Shown: one piece after another, positions 49,665 to 58,425 of the stretch
How the letters are laid out: each line of letters begins with the position of its first letter
Position numbering within the stretch: position 1 is the stretch's first letter
Source of the DNA: DATBLE01 sp046732255
GTDB lineage: Bacteria; Actinomycetota; Thermoleophilia; Gaiellales; Gaiellaceae
Reading direction: 5' to 3'
DNA: 64,000 nt
Assembly (NCBI GenBank): GCA_046732255.1
Contig: JBKPMR010000022.1
Coordinates: 1 to 64,000, forward strand
Program-made: the position numbers and the translations under genes
Notes under the pieces: generated by a model
What the model was told of the DNA's origin: nothing
The model's database searches: none
Seen by the model: the letters and a program-made list of their open reading frames with translations, nothing else

Positions 49665-50231
49665 TTGAAGGCCGAGGGACCGTCCGCTACTTCAGGGACG
49701 GTCCCTCAGCCGAGGCTGTTGCGCGCCTCGGTCCGGGCGATCGGCGTCGCCGCGATCCGGATCGCGCTCGGCGTCGTGTTTGTCGTCGTCGCTCTGCTGC
49801 GCGGCCTCGACGGCGGTCCGGCGGCCCTCGCTGCGATCGCCGGTGCGCTCGTGCTGACGATGATCGCGCTGGGGCAGCGCAGCCGGGCGGGAACCGCCGA
49901 TCTCGGCGACGCGCTCCCCGTCCCCGCGGAAGCACGATTCGATCCCGGCTGGGTGGGGATCCTGCTCGCCTGCATCCCGAGCACCGTGGGCGTGTCCGGG
50001 ATGGCGGTGCTCGCCCTCGTGTTCTCGCCTGCGCTCGGCGCGGTGCTCGGCGGAGTCCTGCTCGCGCTCGGCGCGCTGGCCGCGGTTTCGTGGGCGCAGC
50101 TGCAGCTACGCGAGCGGCGCGAACACGTGCACTACTGGGTCGAGCGCGGCCCGCACCCTCGCGTGTTCAAGACTCCACGCGCAAGCCACAGTGCCGTTGG
50201 CATTGCCACGACCCCGCGCTCAGGCGACTGA
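49665..50231 (+). CDS. Small integral membrane protein of unknown function
   Basis: The 188 residues predict about four membrane helices: two near 25-45 and 52-68 (AIRIALGVVFVVVALL, AALAAIAGALVLTMIAL) and two near 97-145 (GILLACIPSTVGVSGMAVLALVFSP, AVLGGVLLALGALAAVSW). A basic C-terminal tail follows. No family is recognised. The first ~20 residues up to the first TTG-encoded Leu pair are encoded by the repeat after pnp, so the true start may be a TTG near 49719 and not the TTG at 49665. The stop overlaps the end of the convergent GGDEF gene. Confidence 0.6.
   Translation: MKAEGPSATSGTVPQPRLLRASVRAIGVAAIRIALGVVFVVVALLRGLDGGPAALAAIAGALVLTMIALGQRSRAGTADLGDALPVPAEARFDPGWVGILLACIPSTVGVSGMAVLALVFSPALGAVLGGVLLALGALAAVSWAQLQLRERREHVHYWVERGPHPRVFKTPRASHSAVGIATTPRSGD
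49674..49707. repeat. GGGACCGTCC / GGACGGTCCC inverted repeat after pnp
   Basis: GAGGGACCGTCC (49674-49685) and GGACGGTCCCTC (49696-49707) form a perfect twelve-base stem around a ten-base loop. Together they may terminate the pnp transcript, but the arms are a variant of the GGGAC-N-GTCCC repeat with a C/G centre, and they overlap the annotated start of the next gene. Confidence 0.65.
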
Positions 50232-50241
50232 GCCTGAGCGC
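50216..50241. terminator. Shared convergent terminator hairpin
   Basis: GCGCTCAGG (50216-50224), loop CGACTGAG and CCTGAGCGC (50233-50241) form a nine-base stem at the overlap of two convergent genes. GAGCCTGAGCGCAC is repeated again 27 bases on (50230-50243 and 50257-50270), so the last residues of the GGDEF protein are a 9-residue duplication (SVRSGSAAC/SVRSGSVA). Confidence 0.5.
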
Positions 50242-51647
50242 ACGGAACAAGCAGCCGAGCCTGAGCGCACTGACTGACCAGCGCCGGGCTTGCCTCTGTA
50301 CATCGCCTGGTCGGCGAGGCGCCACGCCTCCGCCGGCGTCGGTGCGGGCGGCGTCGCCGCGAAACCTACCGACGCTGCGAGCGGATAGCCCGCGAATCCC
50401 TCGTGGTCGAGTAACGCCCGGTTCAACCGCCGTGCGATCTTCCGGCACGTGGTCTCGTCGGCGTCGGGGAGTAGGATCGCGAACTCGTCGCCGCCGATGC
50501 GGGCGATCAGGTCTCCTTCGCGGATCGTGGCGGCCATGGCGGCGGCCACGGCCTGGAGGTACTCGTCGCCGACGTGGTGCCCGCGCTCGTCGTTGACCGT
50601 CTTCAGCTGGTCGACGTCGACCACGACGATGCCTGCCGGGCCGTCGGCGACGCTCTCGAGCGCCTCCTCCCAGGCGCGCCGGTTGGGCAGCTTCGTCAGT
50701 GGGTCGATCCGGGCGTCCCGGCCGACGAGGTCGAGCTGACACTCGAGCTCGTACAGTCTCAGCGCCGAGAGCAGGAGCGGTTCCGCGGCCTCGGCGAGTC
50801 GAACGCCGACCTCCCGGCAGAGGAGGGTGAAGCCGCGCGGCCTCGCCTTCGTGTGCAGCAACGCGAGCACGCCGAGCACCGGCCGGCCGATGGGGAGGAC
50901 GTAGTGTGAGGTGACTCCGCACTCGGGCAGCTGTGCGGGCAGCGGATCGGCGGTCGAGTCCTGGGCGCAGAGAGGGAGCGCGTCCGCCTCGGCGAAGAGC
51001 TGCCGCAAACCCGGCAGAAACACCGGGGGATCGATCCCGAGCGGCTCGTGCTCGGCGATCTCCAGCGCGTCGAGCTCCGCGACGTAGACCAGGGCGAGGT
51101 CGCACGAGAGCGCCGCGAGGGCCGACTCGGCGACGTGCGTCATCACCTCCTGGATGCGGATGCCGTTGAGCTGCGCGAGGTTCTGCACCGCGTGCAGGAG
51201 CTCGAGCTCGTCCGCGAGGCGCTTGGCCGGAGAGATCTGCGCGACGGCGGCCGCCGCCTGCTCCGCGGCAGCCTCGAGATTCTCCTTCCGGCCTGCGTCG
51301 AGCCTGTCGGCACCGACGCCGCCGAGGACGACGAGGACGTCCGGTGAAAGAGGCACCAAGACGGCGCTGTGCTGGTAGTAGGGGCCGAAGATCTGGACGG
51401 GCTCGTCGGCGGCCACGAGCACGATGCTCCCCGAGCTAATCGCCTTCCGCGCACGCGAATCCTCGGCAGGGAACAGGTCGACGTTGCCGGCCCAGGTCTC
51501 ACCCCGACCGAGACCGCCGACGTGCACGAAGCGCTCGGCGGTGACGCGACGGAACACGAAGACGTCCTGCGCGCCGACGGACGCCGCTGCCTCGGCAAGG
51601 GCCGTACGATCGCCCGCCGGGTCGGTGGAGTCGGTCGCCGCCGCCAT
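50220..51647 (-). CDS. GAF-GGDEF diguanylate cyclase
   Basis: The 475-residue signalling protein has two GAF-like regions (about 15-135 and 165-300: 'QEVMTHVAESALAALSCDLALVYVAE' and 'VTSHYVLPIGRPVLGVLALLHTKAR') and a C-terminal GGDEF domain (~305-460). The active-site loop is GGDEF exactly (385-389), with metal residues in 'VVDVDQLKTVNDERGHHVGD'. The product-inhibition site RxxD is present (REGD, 376-379), five residues before GGDEF. It is thus probably an active, feedback-inhibited c-di-GMP synthase. The GAF ligand is unknown. It is soluble, with no membrane segment. The extreme C-terminus is a duplicated nonapeptide tail. Confidence 0.92.
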   Translation of the reverse strand: MAAATDSTDPAGDRTALAEAAASVGAQDVFVFRRVTAERFVHVGGLGRGETWAGNVDLFPAEDSRARKAISSGSIVLVAADEPVQIFGPYYQHSAVLVPLSPDVLVVLGGVGADRLDAGRKENLEAAAEQAAAAVAQISPAKRLADELELLHAVQNLAQLNGIRIQEVMTHVAESALAALSCDLALVYVAELDALEIAEHEPLGIDPPVFLPGLRQLFAEADALPLCAQDSTADPLPAQLPECGVTSHYVLPIGRPVLGVLALLHTKARPRGFTLLCREVGVRLAEAAEPLLLSALRLYELECQLDLVGRDARIDPLTKLPNRRAWEEALESVADGPAGIVVVDVDQLKTVNDERGHHVGDEYLQAVAAAMAATIREGDLIARIGGDEFAILLPDADETTCRKIARRLNRALLDHEGFAGYPLAASVGFAATPPAPTPAEAWRLADQAMYRGKPGAGQSVRSGSAACSVRSGSVA

Positions 51648-51772
51648 GTTCGAGGTATCGACGCGCGCCAGTCGGGTCTTGATGCCCCTCGAGGGCGGTC
51701 TGGTTGCCGGTCAGCCTTGACGAGACCCGCGGCATGGGCGGAGCGTACGACGGCGTTCGGCGAGTGAAACGC

Positions 51773-53215
51773 CTAGGTGGGCTCGGTCGCCAGCTCTCCG
51801 AGCTCCTCGCGGCGGATCATCACCAGCGTCGCGAACAGCGCGGCTGCGGCGAAGCCGACCGCAACCCAGAAGGCGAGGGTGAAGCCGCTCGTGAGGGCGG
51901 CGGCCCGCGACTCGCCCTGCCCGAGGAGAGTGGAGGTCCGGTTCGTCGCGACCGTCGAGAACACCGCCACGCCGAGTGCGCCGCCGATCTGCTGCGAGGT
52001 GTTGAACAACCCCGAGGCGAGTCCCGCCTCGTACGGCGTCACGCCCGCGAGCGCGGCGATCGAGAGCGGGACGAACGAGAACCCGAGGCCGACGCCGATC
52101 GCGAAGAACCCCGGGAGCAGGTCGATCCAGTACGAGCCGTCCGCGGAGACCTGCGTGAACCAGACGTTGCCGAGCCCCATCAGGATCACTCCGACGACCA
52201 GGACCGGCTTCACGCCCACGCGGGTGACCAGCGCCTGGGCCACCCCTGCCGAGACGATCGCGGTGAGGGCGACTGCGAGGTAGCCCGTGCCGGTCTGGAG
52301 CGCCGACAGGCCAAGCACCTGCTGCATGTAGAGCGAGAGCATGAAGAACATCGCGAAGGTGAGGCCGCCGACCAGGAAGCTGACGACGTTTGCGCCCGTC
52401 AGCGTCCGCAGCCGGGCGAAGATCCCGAGCGGCACCAGCGGCGCCGGGGACCGCTGCTCGACCAGGATGAACGCCCCGTGCAGGACGACCGACGCAACGA
52501 GGATCCCGATCGTCCTTGCGGAGGTCCAGCCGACGCGGTTCGCCTGCGTGAGCGCGTAGACGAGGAGCGACAGCGCGCTGGTGATCAGGACCGCGCCGAC
52601 GGCGTCGAAGTGACGTTCTGCCGCGCCGAGGCGGCTCTCGCGCACGATCGACCGGGTGAACGCGAACGCGGCAGCGCCGATCGGCACGTTGACGAAGAAG
52701 ATCCATTCCCAGCCGAGCGCCTTGGTCAGGACGCCGCCGAGCAGCACGCCCACGGCGGCACCGCTCCCGCCCATCGCGCCCCAGATCCCGAGCGCCTTGT
52801 TCCGCTCGGCCCCCTCATCGAACGTGGTGGTGATGATCGAGAGGGCCGCGGGGGAGAGAATGGCCGCGCCGAGCCCCTGCACCGCGCGGGCGGCGATCAG
52901 CATCCCCTCGGAGGTCGACAGGCCGCAGACCAGCGAGGCGACGGTGAACAGCGCCAAACCGCCCATGAAGACACTGCGGCGGCCGAGCAGATCGGCCGTC
53001 CGGCCGCCGAGGAGCAGGAAGCCGCCGAAGGTGAGCGCGTAGGCGCTGAGCACCCACTGGAGGTCACCCGGGGAGAAGTGGAGGTCGGTCTGGATCGACG
53101 GCAGCGCCACGTTCACGATCGAGACGTCGAGGATCACCATGAAGTACGCCGAGCAGAGCAGGGCGAGAGCCCACCAGCGGCGCGGATCGGGAACGGCGGG
53201 TGCGGCGATCTCCAC
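51773..53215 (-). CDS. Drug:H+ antiporter, DHA2 (EmrB/QacA) family
   Basis: The 480-residue major-facilitator protein shows the 14-helix DHA2 pattern: helix 1 'ALALLCSAYFMVILDVSIVNVALPSIQTDL' contains motif D1 (LDxTIVNVALP-like), motif A 'LLLGGRTADLLGRRSVFMGG' follows helix 2, and motif C 'GAMGGSGAAVGVLLGGVL' is in helix 5. Such exporters expel cationic and hydrophobic drugs. The start is GTG 53215 with AAAGGAGG at a seven-base spacing. The open frame runs further back but there encodes the palindromic repeat ('GTVPKHGTVP'). No TetR-type regulator is adjacent. Confidence 0.9.
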   Translation of the reverse strand: MEIAAPAVPDPRRWWALALLCSAYFMVILDVSIVNVALPSIQTDLHFSPGDLQWVLSAYALTFGGFLLLGGRTADLLGRRSVFMGGLALFTVASLVCGLSTSEGMLIAARAVQGLGAAILSPAALSIITTTFDEGAERNKALGIWGAMGGSGAAVGVLLGGVLTKALGWEWIFFVNVPIGAAAFAFTRSIVRESRLGAAERHFDAVGAVLITSALSLLVYALTQANRVGWTSARTIGILVASVVLHGAFILVEQRSPAPLVPLGIFARLRTLTGANVVSFLVGGLTFAMFFMLSLYMQQVLGLSALQTGTGYLAVALTAIVSAGVAQALVTRVGVKPVLVVGVILMGLGNVWFTQVSADGSYWIDLLPGFFAIGVGLGFSFVPLSIAALAGVTPYEAGLASGLFNTSQQIGGALGVAVFSTVATNRTSTLLGQGESRAAALTSGFTLAFWVAVGFAAAALFATLVMIRREELGELATEPT

Positions 53216-53230
53216 GAGCGATCCTCCTTT

Positions 53231-53261
53231 AGGGACTGTCCCGTGCTTCGGGACAGTCCCT
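53231..53261. repeat. GGGACTGTCCC inverted repeat in a divergent promoter region
   Basis: AGGGACTGTCCCG (53231-53243), TGCTT and CGGGACAGTCCCT (53249-53261) form a perfect 13-base stem. It lies between the exporter gene (minus) and the M16 peptidase gene (plus), so it cannot be a terminator for either. That argues for a repeat element in its own right. It follows the exporter's ribosome-binding site by one base, so it would also be in its 5' UTR. Confidence 0.8.
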
Positions 53262-53325
53262 GGAACGTAACGTCTGGGCAGCCTATTCCGTCGACGAACG
53301 AGCAAGGCCGAAATGGACACGGGAG

Positions 53326-53331
53326 TACGAT
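53326..53331 (+). promoter_or_regulatory. Leaderless -10 box for the M16 peptidase
   Basis: TACGAT ends six bases before GTG 53338, the same geometry as at rnz and RNase J. Confidence 0.45.
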
Positions 53332-53337
53332 CCGTCC

Positions 53338-54627
53338 GTGCAGGAGTACGTCCTCTCGGAGCTGGACTCGGGCGAGCGCCTGATCACGGAGCGCGTCCCG
53401 ACCGTCCGGTCGGCGTCGCTCGGCTTCTGGATCGCCGCCGGCTCGCGCGACGAGCCGGTCGGGAAGGCCGGGGTGACCCACTTCATCGAGCACCTGCTCT
53501 TCAAGGGCACACGGGACTACGACGCGCAGCGGATCGCCGAGGTGTTCGACGAGATGGGCGGGGAGCTGAACGCCGCCACGTCGCGCGAGCACACCGTCGT
53601 CTACGCGCGTGTCCCCGACCGCCACCTCGAGGACGCCCTGGATGTGATGGCCGACATGGTGTTCTCACCGGCCTTTGCCGACATCGACTCCGAGCGAGAG
53701 GTCGTGCTGGAGGAGATCGCGATGGTCGAGGACGCGCCGCAGGACCTCGTCCACGACCTGCTCTCCGCGGCGGTGTTCGCCGACCACCCGCTCGGCCGGC
53801 CGGTGATCGGGCAGGCGGAGGTGATCTCTTCGATCAGCCGCCGCTCGATCGCCGCCTACCACCGGCGCGCCTATGTCGCCGGCAACGTCGTGCTCGCCGC
53901 GGCCGGCAACCTCCAGCACGAGCAGCTCCTCGGTCTCCTCGAGCAGGCCGCGCGCCAGCGCGTCGAGCCGCCGGCCCGGCGGACGCGCGTACGCTCGGCG
54001 CTGGTGCGCGAGCCGGGGCCCGGCATTCGCTTCCTGGAGAAGGACACCGAGCAGTTCCACGTCTGCGTCGGCGCGCCCGGCATCTCCCGTTCCGACCGGC
54101 GCCGCTTCGCCGCGTCGCTTCTCGACGCGATCCTCGGCGGTTCTGCGTCCTCGCGCCTCTTCCAGGAGATTCGGGAGAAGCGCGGGATGGCCTACACGGT
54201 CTACAGCTTCGGCTCGCAGTACACGGACACCGGCCTCGTGGGCGTGTACGTGGGCACCCGGGAGGAGAACCTGGACGCGTGTCTGGCGATCGTGGCCGAG
54301 CAGATCGCCGACATCGCCGCCGGGAACCTCCGCGAACGGGAGCTCCAGCGGGCGAAGGAGAACCTCAAAGGGCGGATCGCGCTGTCGATGGAGTCGACCT
54401 CGAACCGGATGAGCCGGCTCGGCCGCTCGCTGATCACCGACACCGAGCTTCTGTCGCTCGACCGGGTGATCGCCGAGATCGACGCCGTCGACGGCCGGAT
54501 GATCGCCGAGCTCGCGGGCGTGCTGCTCGAGCCCGGGCGGTTGTCGGCGGCCGGGATCGGGCCCAGCGAGGAGCGGTTCCGGTCGGCGGTCGAGCGGATC
54601 CATCCGGGCCTCGCGGCAGCCGCCTGA
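53338..54627 (+). CDS. M16 family zinc peptidase (processing-peptidase-like)
   Basis: The 429-residue pitrilysin-fold peptidase has the inverted zinc motif H48-F-I-E51-H52 (GVTHFIEHLLFKGT), and the third ligand Glu lies downstream in 'REVVLEEIAMVEDAPQDLVHDLL'. The second M16 half has the expected 'DAILGGSASSRLFQEIREKRGMAYTVYSF' and 'LQRAKENLKGRIALSMESTSNRMSRLG'. It resembles the short bacterial homologues (PepR/YmxG) of mitochondrial processing peptidase and usually sits near dapA/dapB and pnp, as it does here. The substrate is unknown. The gene is followed after eight bases by dapB. Confidence 0.93.
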   Translation: MQEYVLSELDSGERLITERVPTVRSASLGFWIAAGSRDEPVGKAGVTHFIEHLLFKGTRDYDAQRIAEVFDEMGGELNAATSREHTVVYARVPDRHLEDALDVMADMVFSPAFADIDSEREVVLEEIAMVEDAPQDLVHDLLSAAVFADHPLGRPVIGQAEVISSISRRSIAAYHRRAYVAGNVVLAAAGNLQHEQLLGLLEQAARQRVEPPARRTRVRSALVREPGPGIRFLEKDTEQFHVCVGAPGISRSDRRRFAASLLDAILGGSASSRLFQEIREKRGMAYTVYSFGSQYTDTGLVGVYVGTREENLDACLAIVAEQIADIAAGNLRERELQRAKENLKGRIALSMESTSNRMSRLGRSLITDTELLSLDRVIAEIDAVDGRMIAELAGVLLEPGRLSAAGIGPSEERFRSAVERIHPGLAAAA

Positions 54628-54634
54628 CGCCCGA

Positions 54635-55243
54635 ATGCTCATCGTTCTCAACGGGCGTGGCGGGAAGGTCGGCTCGGTGCTCGCGCCGGCGCTGGAAGCG
54701 TCGGGTCACGAGCTGGTCGACGGGCTTGCGGAGGCCGAGGCGATGGTCGACTTCACCCGGCCGGATGCGGTGATCGGCAACGTCGAGGCGGCGCTGGCTG
54801 CGGGGGTGCCGTCCGTGGTGGGGACGAGCGGCGCCGATCTGAGCGGGGTGGGGGATCGGGCGCGGGAGGCCGGGCTGCCGCTCTTCTACGCACCGAACTT
54901 CGCGCTCGGCGCGGTGCTGATGATGCGCTTCGCGGCGGAGGCAGCGGGGCGCTTTCCTCGCGCAGAGATCGTCGAGCTCCACCACGAGACGAAGGTGGAC
55001 GCCCCGTCGGGGACCGCCAAGGCGACCGCGGCGGCGATGGGAAACGATCCGGTGATCCACTCGGTCCGGCTTCCCGGCATCGTCGCGCACCAGGAGGTGC
55101 TCTTCGGCGGCCCCGGGGAGCTGCTCACGATCCGTCACGACACGCTCTCGCGCGAGGCATTCGTCCCGGGCGTGCTGCTTGCCTTGGAGAGACTGCCGGA
55201 GTTGCCGCCGGGCTTGACCGTCGGCCTGGACGCCCTGCTCTAG
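54635..55243 (+). CDS. dapB: 4-hydroxy-tetrahydrodipicolinate reductase, short form
   Basis: The 202-residue reductase of lysine and diaminopimelate synthesis starts 'MLIVLNGRGGKVGSVLAPALE' (the GxxGxxG NAD(P) site is reduced to GRGGKVG) and has the diagnostic substrate block 'VELHHETKVDAPSGTAKATA' (E-x-H-H-x-x-K-x-D-x-P-S-G-T-A). It is about 45-65 residues shorter than typical DapB (245-270). The missing part lies between the first Rossmann strand and 'MVDFTRPDAV', a short nucleotide-binding domain also seen in some thermophile and actinobacterial enzymes. It precedes dapA, which makes its substrate. Confidence 0.9.
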   Translation: MLIVLNGRGGKVGSVLAPALEASGHELVDGLAEAEAMVDFTRPDAVIGNVEAALAAGVPSVVGTSGADLSGVGDRAREAGLPLFYAPNFALGAVLMMRFAAEAAGRFPRAEIVELHHETKVDAPSGTAKATAAAMGNDPVIHSVRLPGIVAHQEVLFGGPGELLTIRHDTLSREAFVPGVLLALERLPELPPGLTVGLDALL

Positions 55244-55246
55244 TCC

Positions 55247-55252
55247 TACAAT
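55247..55252 (+). promoter_or_regulatory. Leaderless -10 box for dapA
   Basis: TACAAT, a near-consensus -10, ends seven bases before GTG 55260. It overlaps an ATG (55251) that would otherwise be taken as the start. Confidence 0.55.
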
Positions 55253-55259
55253 GCAGGGC

Positions 55260-56141
55260 GTGTTCGGCGAGATCCTGACGGCGATCATGACGCCGTTCCG
55301 GGAGGACGGCTCGGTCGACGTCGAGAAGTTCCGCGAGCTCGCCGGGTATCTCGTCGACAACGGCTCGGACGGCGTCGTCGTCACCGGTACGACGGGCGAG
55401 GCGCCGACGCTCACCGACGACGAGCGCTTCGAGCTCTATGCCGCTGCGGTGGATGCGATCGGCGACCGCGCGACCGTGATCGCCGGCACCGGCACCTACT
55501 CCACGGCGCATTCCGTGCACCTGACGGCGCGGGCGCACGAGCTCGGGGTCCACGGCTTCCTGATCGTCACGCCGTACTACAGCAAGCCGCCGGCGCGCGG
55601 GATCGTCGAGCACTTCCGTGCGATCGGCGAGGTCAGCGACCGCCCGATCGTGGTCTACAACATCCCCGGCCGGGTGGTGGTCAACATCGAGCCCGAGACG
55701 ATTGCCGAGCTCGCCGAGCTGCCGACCGTGAGGGCGGTGAAGCAGGCCAACGACGACCTCGACCAGGCCCGACGGATCGTAGACCTCGAGCTCGATCTCT
55801 ACGCCGGCGACGACAACCTGATCCTGCCGTTCCTGCGCCTCGGCGGAGTCGGCGGCGTCTGCGTGCACACGCACGTCGTCGGCCCGCAGGTCAAGCGGAT
55901 GGTCGAGGCGTTTCGCGCCGGGGACGAGGCGGAGGCGGCCCGGATCGACGAGGAGACCCGGCCGGCGTACGACCTCTTGAAGGTCGCTCCCAACCCGATC
56001 GCGATCAAGGCGGCGATGAACCTCCTCGGCCACGACGTCGGCGGGCTGCGGTTGCCGCTCGTGGCCGCCACCGACGGGGAGCTCGCACGTGTGCGCGACT
56101 GCCTCGAGCGGCTCGGTCTGAGGGTTCCGACCCCCGCCTGA
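55260..56141 (+). CDS. dapA: 4-hydroxy-tetrahydrodipicolinate synthase
   Basis: The 293-residue class I aldolase condenses pyruvate and aspartate semialdehyde. The Schiff-base Lys is K161 (AVKQANDD) and the proton-relay Tyr is Y133 (VVYNIPGRV). 'ILTAIMTPFREDGSVD', 'GVVVTGTTGEAPTLTDDE' and 'HGFLIVTPYYSKPP' are consensus. GTG 55260 is chosen because family members begin 'MFGRxLTAM' and a strong -10 sits seven bases before it; an ATG at 55251 would give three extra residues and lies inside that -10. Follows dapB, upstream of RNase J. Confidence 0.95.
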   Translation: MFGEILTAIMTPFREDGSVDVEKFRELAGYLVDNGSDGVVVTGTTGEAPTLTDDERFELYAAAVDAIGDRATVIAGTGTYSTAHSVHLTARAHELGVHGFLIVTPYYSKPPARGIVEHFRAIGEVSDRPIVVYNIPGRVVVNIEPETIAELAELPTVRAVKQANDDLDQARRIVDLELDLYAGDDNLILPFLRLGGVGGVCVHTHVVGPQVKRMVEAFRAGDEAEAARIDEETRPAYDLLKVAPNPIAIKAAMNLLGHDVGGLRLPLVAATDGELARVRDCLERLGLRVPTPA

Positions 56142-56159
56142 GTCGCGCAACCCCCCGGA

Positions 56160-56165
56160 TACACT
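56160..56165 (+). promoter_or_regulatory. Leaderless -10 box for the RNase J gene
   Basis: TACACT ends six bases before GTG 56172, identical in sequence and spacing to the element before rnz. Confidence 0.5.
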
Positions 56166-56171
56166 CTGCGG

Positions 56172-57827
56172 GTGACAGGACTTCTGCGTGTGATCCCGCT
56201 CGGCGGGCTCGGCGAGGTCGGCAAGAACATGACCGTGTTCGAGCACGAGCACGGGATGCTGGTCGTCGACGCGGGGCTTGCCTTCCCGCGGGACGAGCAT
56301 CTTGGCGTCGATCTCGTCCTCCCGGACTTCTCCTACCTCCAGGAGCGGCAGGGTACCGTCCGCGCGGTCGTGCTCACACATGCGCACGAGGATCACGTCG
56401 GGGCGCTCCCGTACCTCCTGCGTGAAGTCAAGGTGCCGGAGGTCTGGGCGACGAGGCTGACGCTCGGTCTGGTCAAGTCGAAGCTCGACGAGCACGGGCT
56501 GCTGAACGCGGCCGAGCTCCGCCAGATCGACCCCGAGGGCGACCCGGTCGAGCTGGGGCCGTTCAGGCTCGAGTTCGTGCGGATGGCGCACTCGGTTCCG
56601 GACAACGTCGCGGTCGTGATCGAGACCGACGCGGGCCGGGTGCTGCACACGAGCGACTGGAAGCTCGACCACACGCCCGTCGACGGCTTCCGCACCGACG
56701 TCGGCCGTCTCGCCGAGCTGGGGAACAGAGGCGTCGACCTGCTCCTGTGCGACTCGACGAACGCGGAGCGACGCGGGTTCACGGGCTCGGAGCGGCTGGT
56801 CGGCGAGGCCTTCCGCCAGATCATCCCTCAGCGGCAGGGCCGCGTCCTGGTCGCGTCGTTCGCCTCCAACGTCCACCGGATGCAGCAGGCGATCGACGTC
56901 GCAGTGCAGGCAGGACGGAAGGTCGCCGTCGTCGGCCGCTCGATGCGCAAGAACCTCAACATCGCGGGCAACCTCGGGTACCTCGAGGTGCCGGAGGGCA
57001 CGCTGATCCGCCCGCAGGAGCTGGAGGAGTATGACCCGCACGAGGTGCTGATCCTCTGCACGGGCAGCCAGGGCGAGCCGATGTCCGCGCTGACGCGGAT
57101 CGCGTACCGCGACCATCAGACGGTGTCGGTCGAGCGTGGGGACACGGTGATCATCTCGGCGCGGCCGGTTCCCGGAAACGAGCTGCGCGTGCACGACACG
57201 ATCAACCAGCTCTCGAAGGCGGGCGCCGAGGTCCTGCACGAGGAGAACGCGGCCGTGCACGTGTCCGGACACGCCAACCAGGAGGAGATCCGCACGCTCT
57301 ACGGGCTGGTGCGCCCGAAGGCTGTGATGCCGATCCACGGTGAGTACCGCATGCAGGCCGCGAACGCCCGGATGGCCCAGGAGGCGGGCGTCCCGGCGGC
57401 GTCGATCGTGCTCGCGGAGAACGGCTCGGTCGTCGAGCTGCGGCCGGACGGGGTCGGAATCGTCGACCGGATCGAGCCCGGGGTCACCTTCGTGGACGGG
57501 CTCGGCGTGGGGGACATCGGCGACGTCGCCCTGCGCGACCGCCGGCACATGGCGGAGGACGGCGTGCTCATCGTGGTCGCGACGCTCGCAGGGACGAACG
57601 GCGTCCGGTCGGCGGCGGCGGAGGTGATCGCCCGGGGCTTCGCCGAGACCGAGCCGCTCCTCGACGAGATGCGGCTGGAGGCGGAGAGCGTCCTCCGCGG
57701 CTGCATCGACGACGACATCGTCGAGATCAAGCTGCTGCAGGAGCATCTCCACGACGGGCTCGGACAGCTGATCTACGACCGAACGCGGCGGAGGCCGATG
57801 ATTCTCCCCGTGGTGGTGGAAGTTTGA
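56172..57827 (+). CDS. rnj: Ribonuclease J
   Basis: The 551-residue endo- and 5'-3' exoribonuclease of the beta-CASP metallo-beta-lactamase group has 'VIPLGGLGEVGKNMTVFEHE' at the start, zinc motif H70-A-H72-E-D74-H75 (TAHAHEDHVGALPYL-like), 'DSTNAERRGFTGSE', the beta-CASP region 'GRVLVASFASNVHRMQQAID' and 'LILCTGSQGEPMSALTRIAYRDH', and 'SGHANQEEIRTLYGLVRPKAVMPIHGEYRM'. It should process rRNA and decay mRNA together with PNPase. The adjacency to dapA is the usual actinobacterial order. The stop lies in GTGGAAGTTTGA. Confidence 0.96.
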   Translation: MTGLLRVIPLGGLGEVGKNMTVFEHEHGMLVVDAGLAFPRDEHLGVDLVLPDFSYLQERQGTVRAVVLTHAHEDHVGALPYLLREVKVPEVWATRLTLGLVKSKLDEHGLLNAAELRQIDPEGDPVELGPFRLEFVRMAHSVPDNVAVVIETDAGRVLHTSDWKLDHTPVDGFRTDVGRLAELGNRGVDLLLCDSTNAERRGFTGSERLVGEAFRQIIPQRQGRVLVASFASNVHRMQQAIDVAVQAGRKVAVVGRSMRKNLNIAGNLGYLEVPEGTLIRPQELEEYDPHEVLILCTGSQGEPMSALTRIAYRDHQTVSVERGDTVIISARPVPGNELRVHDTINQLSKAGAEVLHEENAAVHVSGHANQEEIRTLYGLVRPKAVMPIHGEYRMQAANARMAQEAGVPAASIVLAENGSVVELRPDGVGIVDRIEPGVTFVDGLGVGDIGDVALRDRRHMAEDGVLIVVATLAGTNGVRSAAAEVIARGFAETEPLLDEMRLEAESVLRGCIDDDIVEIKLLQEHLHDGLGQLIYDRTRRRPMILPVVVEV

Positions 57828-57876
57828 CGCTCGCCGCGCTTCGCGCGAACTCGCTCGCATCAGGCGGTGGTGCGAC

Positions 57877-58425
57877 GTGAGTGTCAGCCTGGACGGTTGG
57901 GCCGGAGTGCTGGCGGACAACGCCGCTGAGGACGAGACCGCGCGGCGGCTGATCGCGCAGCTTTCCGCCTGCGAGGTGGCCGCGCTCGCGTTCTGCCGGC
58001 TGCTCGAGCGCTGGGCCCGCGGCGACGCCGACCCCTGCACGCCCGGCAAGCGCCAGGCCGCCCTGCGGCGCGCTGCCGAGCGCGCCGAGACGGCGCTCTC
58101 CGGGCTCGAGCGGCCCCTTGGCCGCTACCTGCTCGAGCTCGAGGCGGACCAGGCCGAGGGGCGGTCCTGGTACGGCGAGCCGGGGGCGGGCGAGCTGCGG
58201 GACTGGCAAGACGTGCTCGACCGGGCCGGCGTGAGCGTCTCCGCGGTGCGCGTCGCGCAGTCGTACCTGGAGCTGGCCGTGCTCGTGCGGGCGCTCGAGG
58301 GCCTGAGGTCGGCCGCCGACATCGGCTCGGAGCCGGACCGTTCGTCCCTCTGGGCCGGTCTCTTCGACCTGCGCGAGAATCTGCTCGGCCGCACGCTCGA
58401 AGACCTGCGCGCGATTGCCGCCTAG
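57877..58425 (+). CDS. Hypothetical helical protein
   Basis: I do not recognise this 182-residue protein. It is Ala/Leu/Arg/Glu-rich and predicted almost wholly helical ('ETARRLIAQLSACEVAALAFCRLLERWARGD', 'RQAALRRAAERAETALSGLERPLGRYLLELEADQ', 'VAQSYLELAVLVRALEGL'). No signal peptide, membrane helix or metal motif is seen. The GTG start is 49 bases after the RNase J stop. The C-terminal 11 bases overlap the ribokinase start. Codon use fits the neighbours, so it is a resident gene. It may be an unrecognised partner of the ribokinase/nucleoside-hydrolase genes downstream. Confidence 0.65.
   Translation: MSVSLDGWAGVLADNAAEDETARRLIAQLSACEVAALAFCRLLERWARGDADPCTPGKRQAALRRAAERAETALSGLERPLGRYLLELEADQAEGRSWYGEPGAGELRDWQDVLDRAGVSVSAVRVAQSYLELAVLVRALEGLRSAADIGSEPDRSSLWAGLFDLRENLLGRTLEDLRAIAA

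Noticed and set aside
57816..57870. GTGGAAGTTTGA at the rnj end matches the start of the pnp leader (47082-47093)
   Set aside because: The twelve-base match coincides with the coding end V-E-V-stop, and the following bases do not align or form the same stems, so chance is likely.
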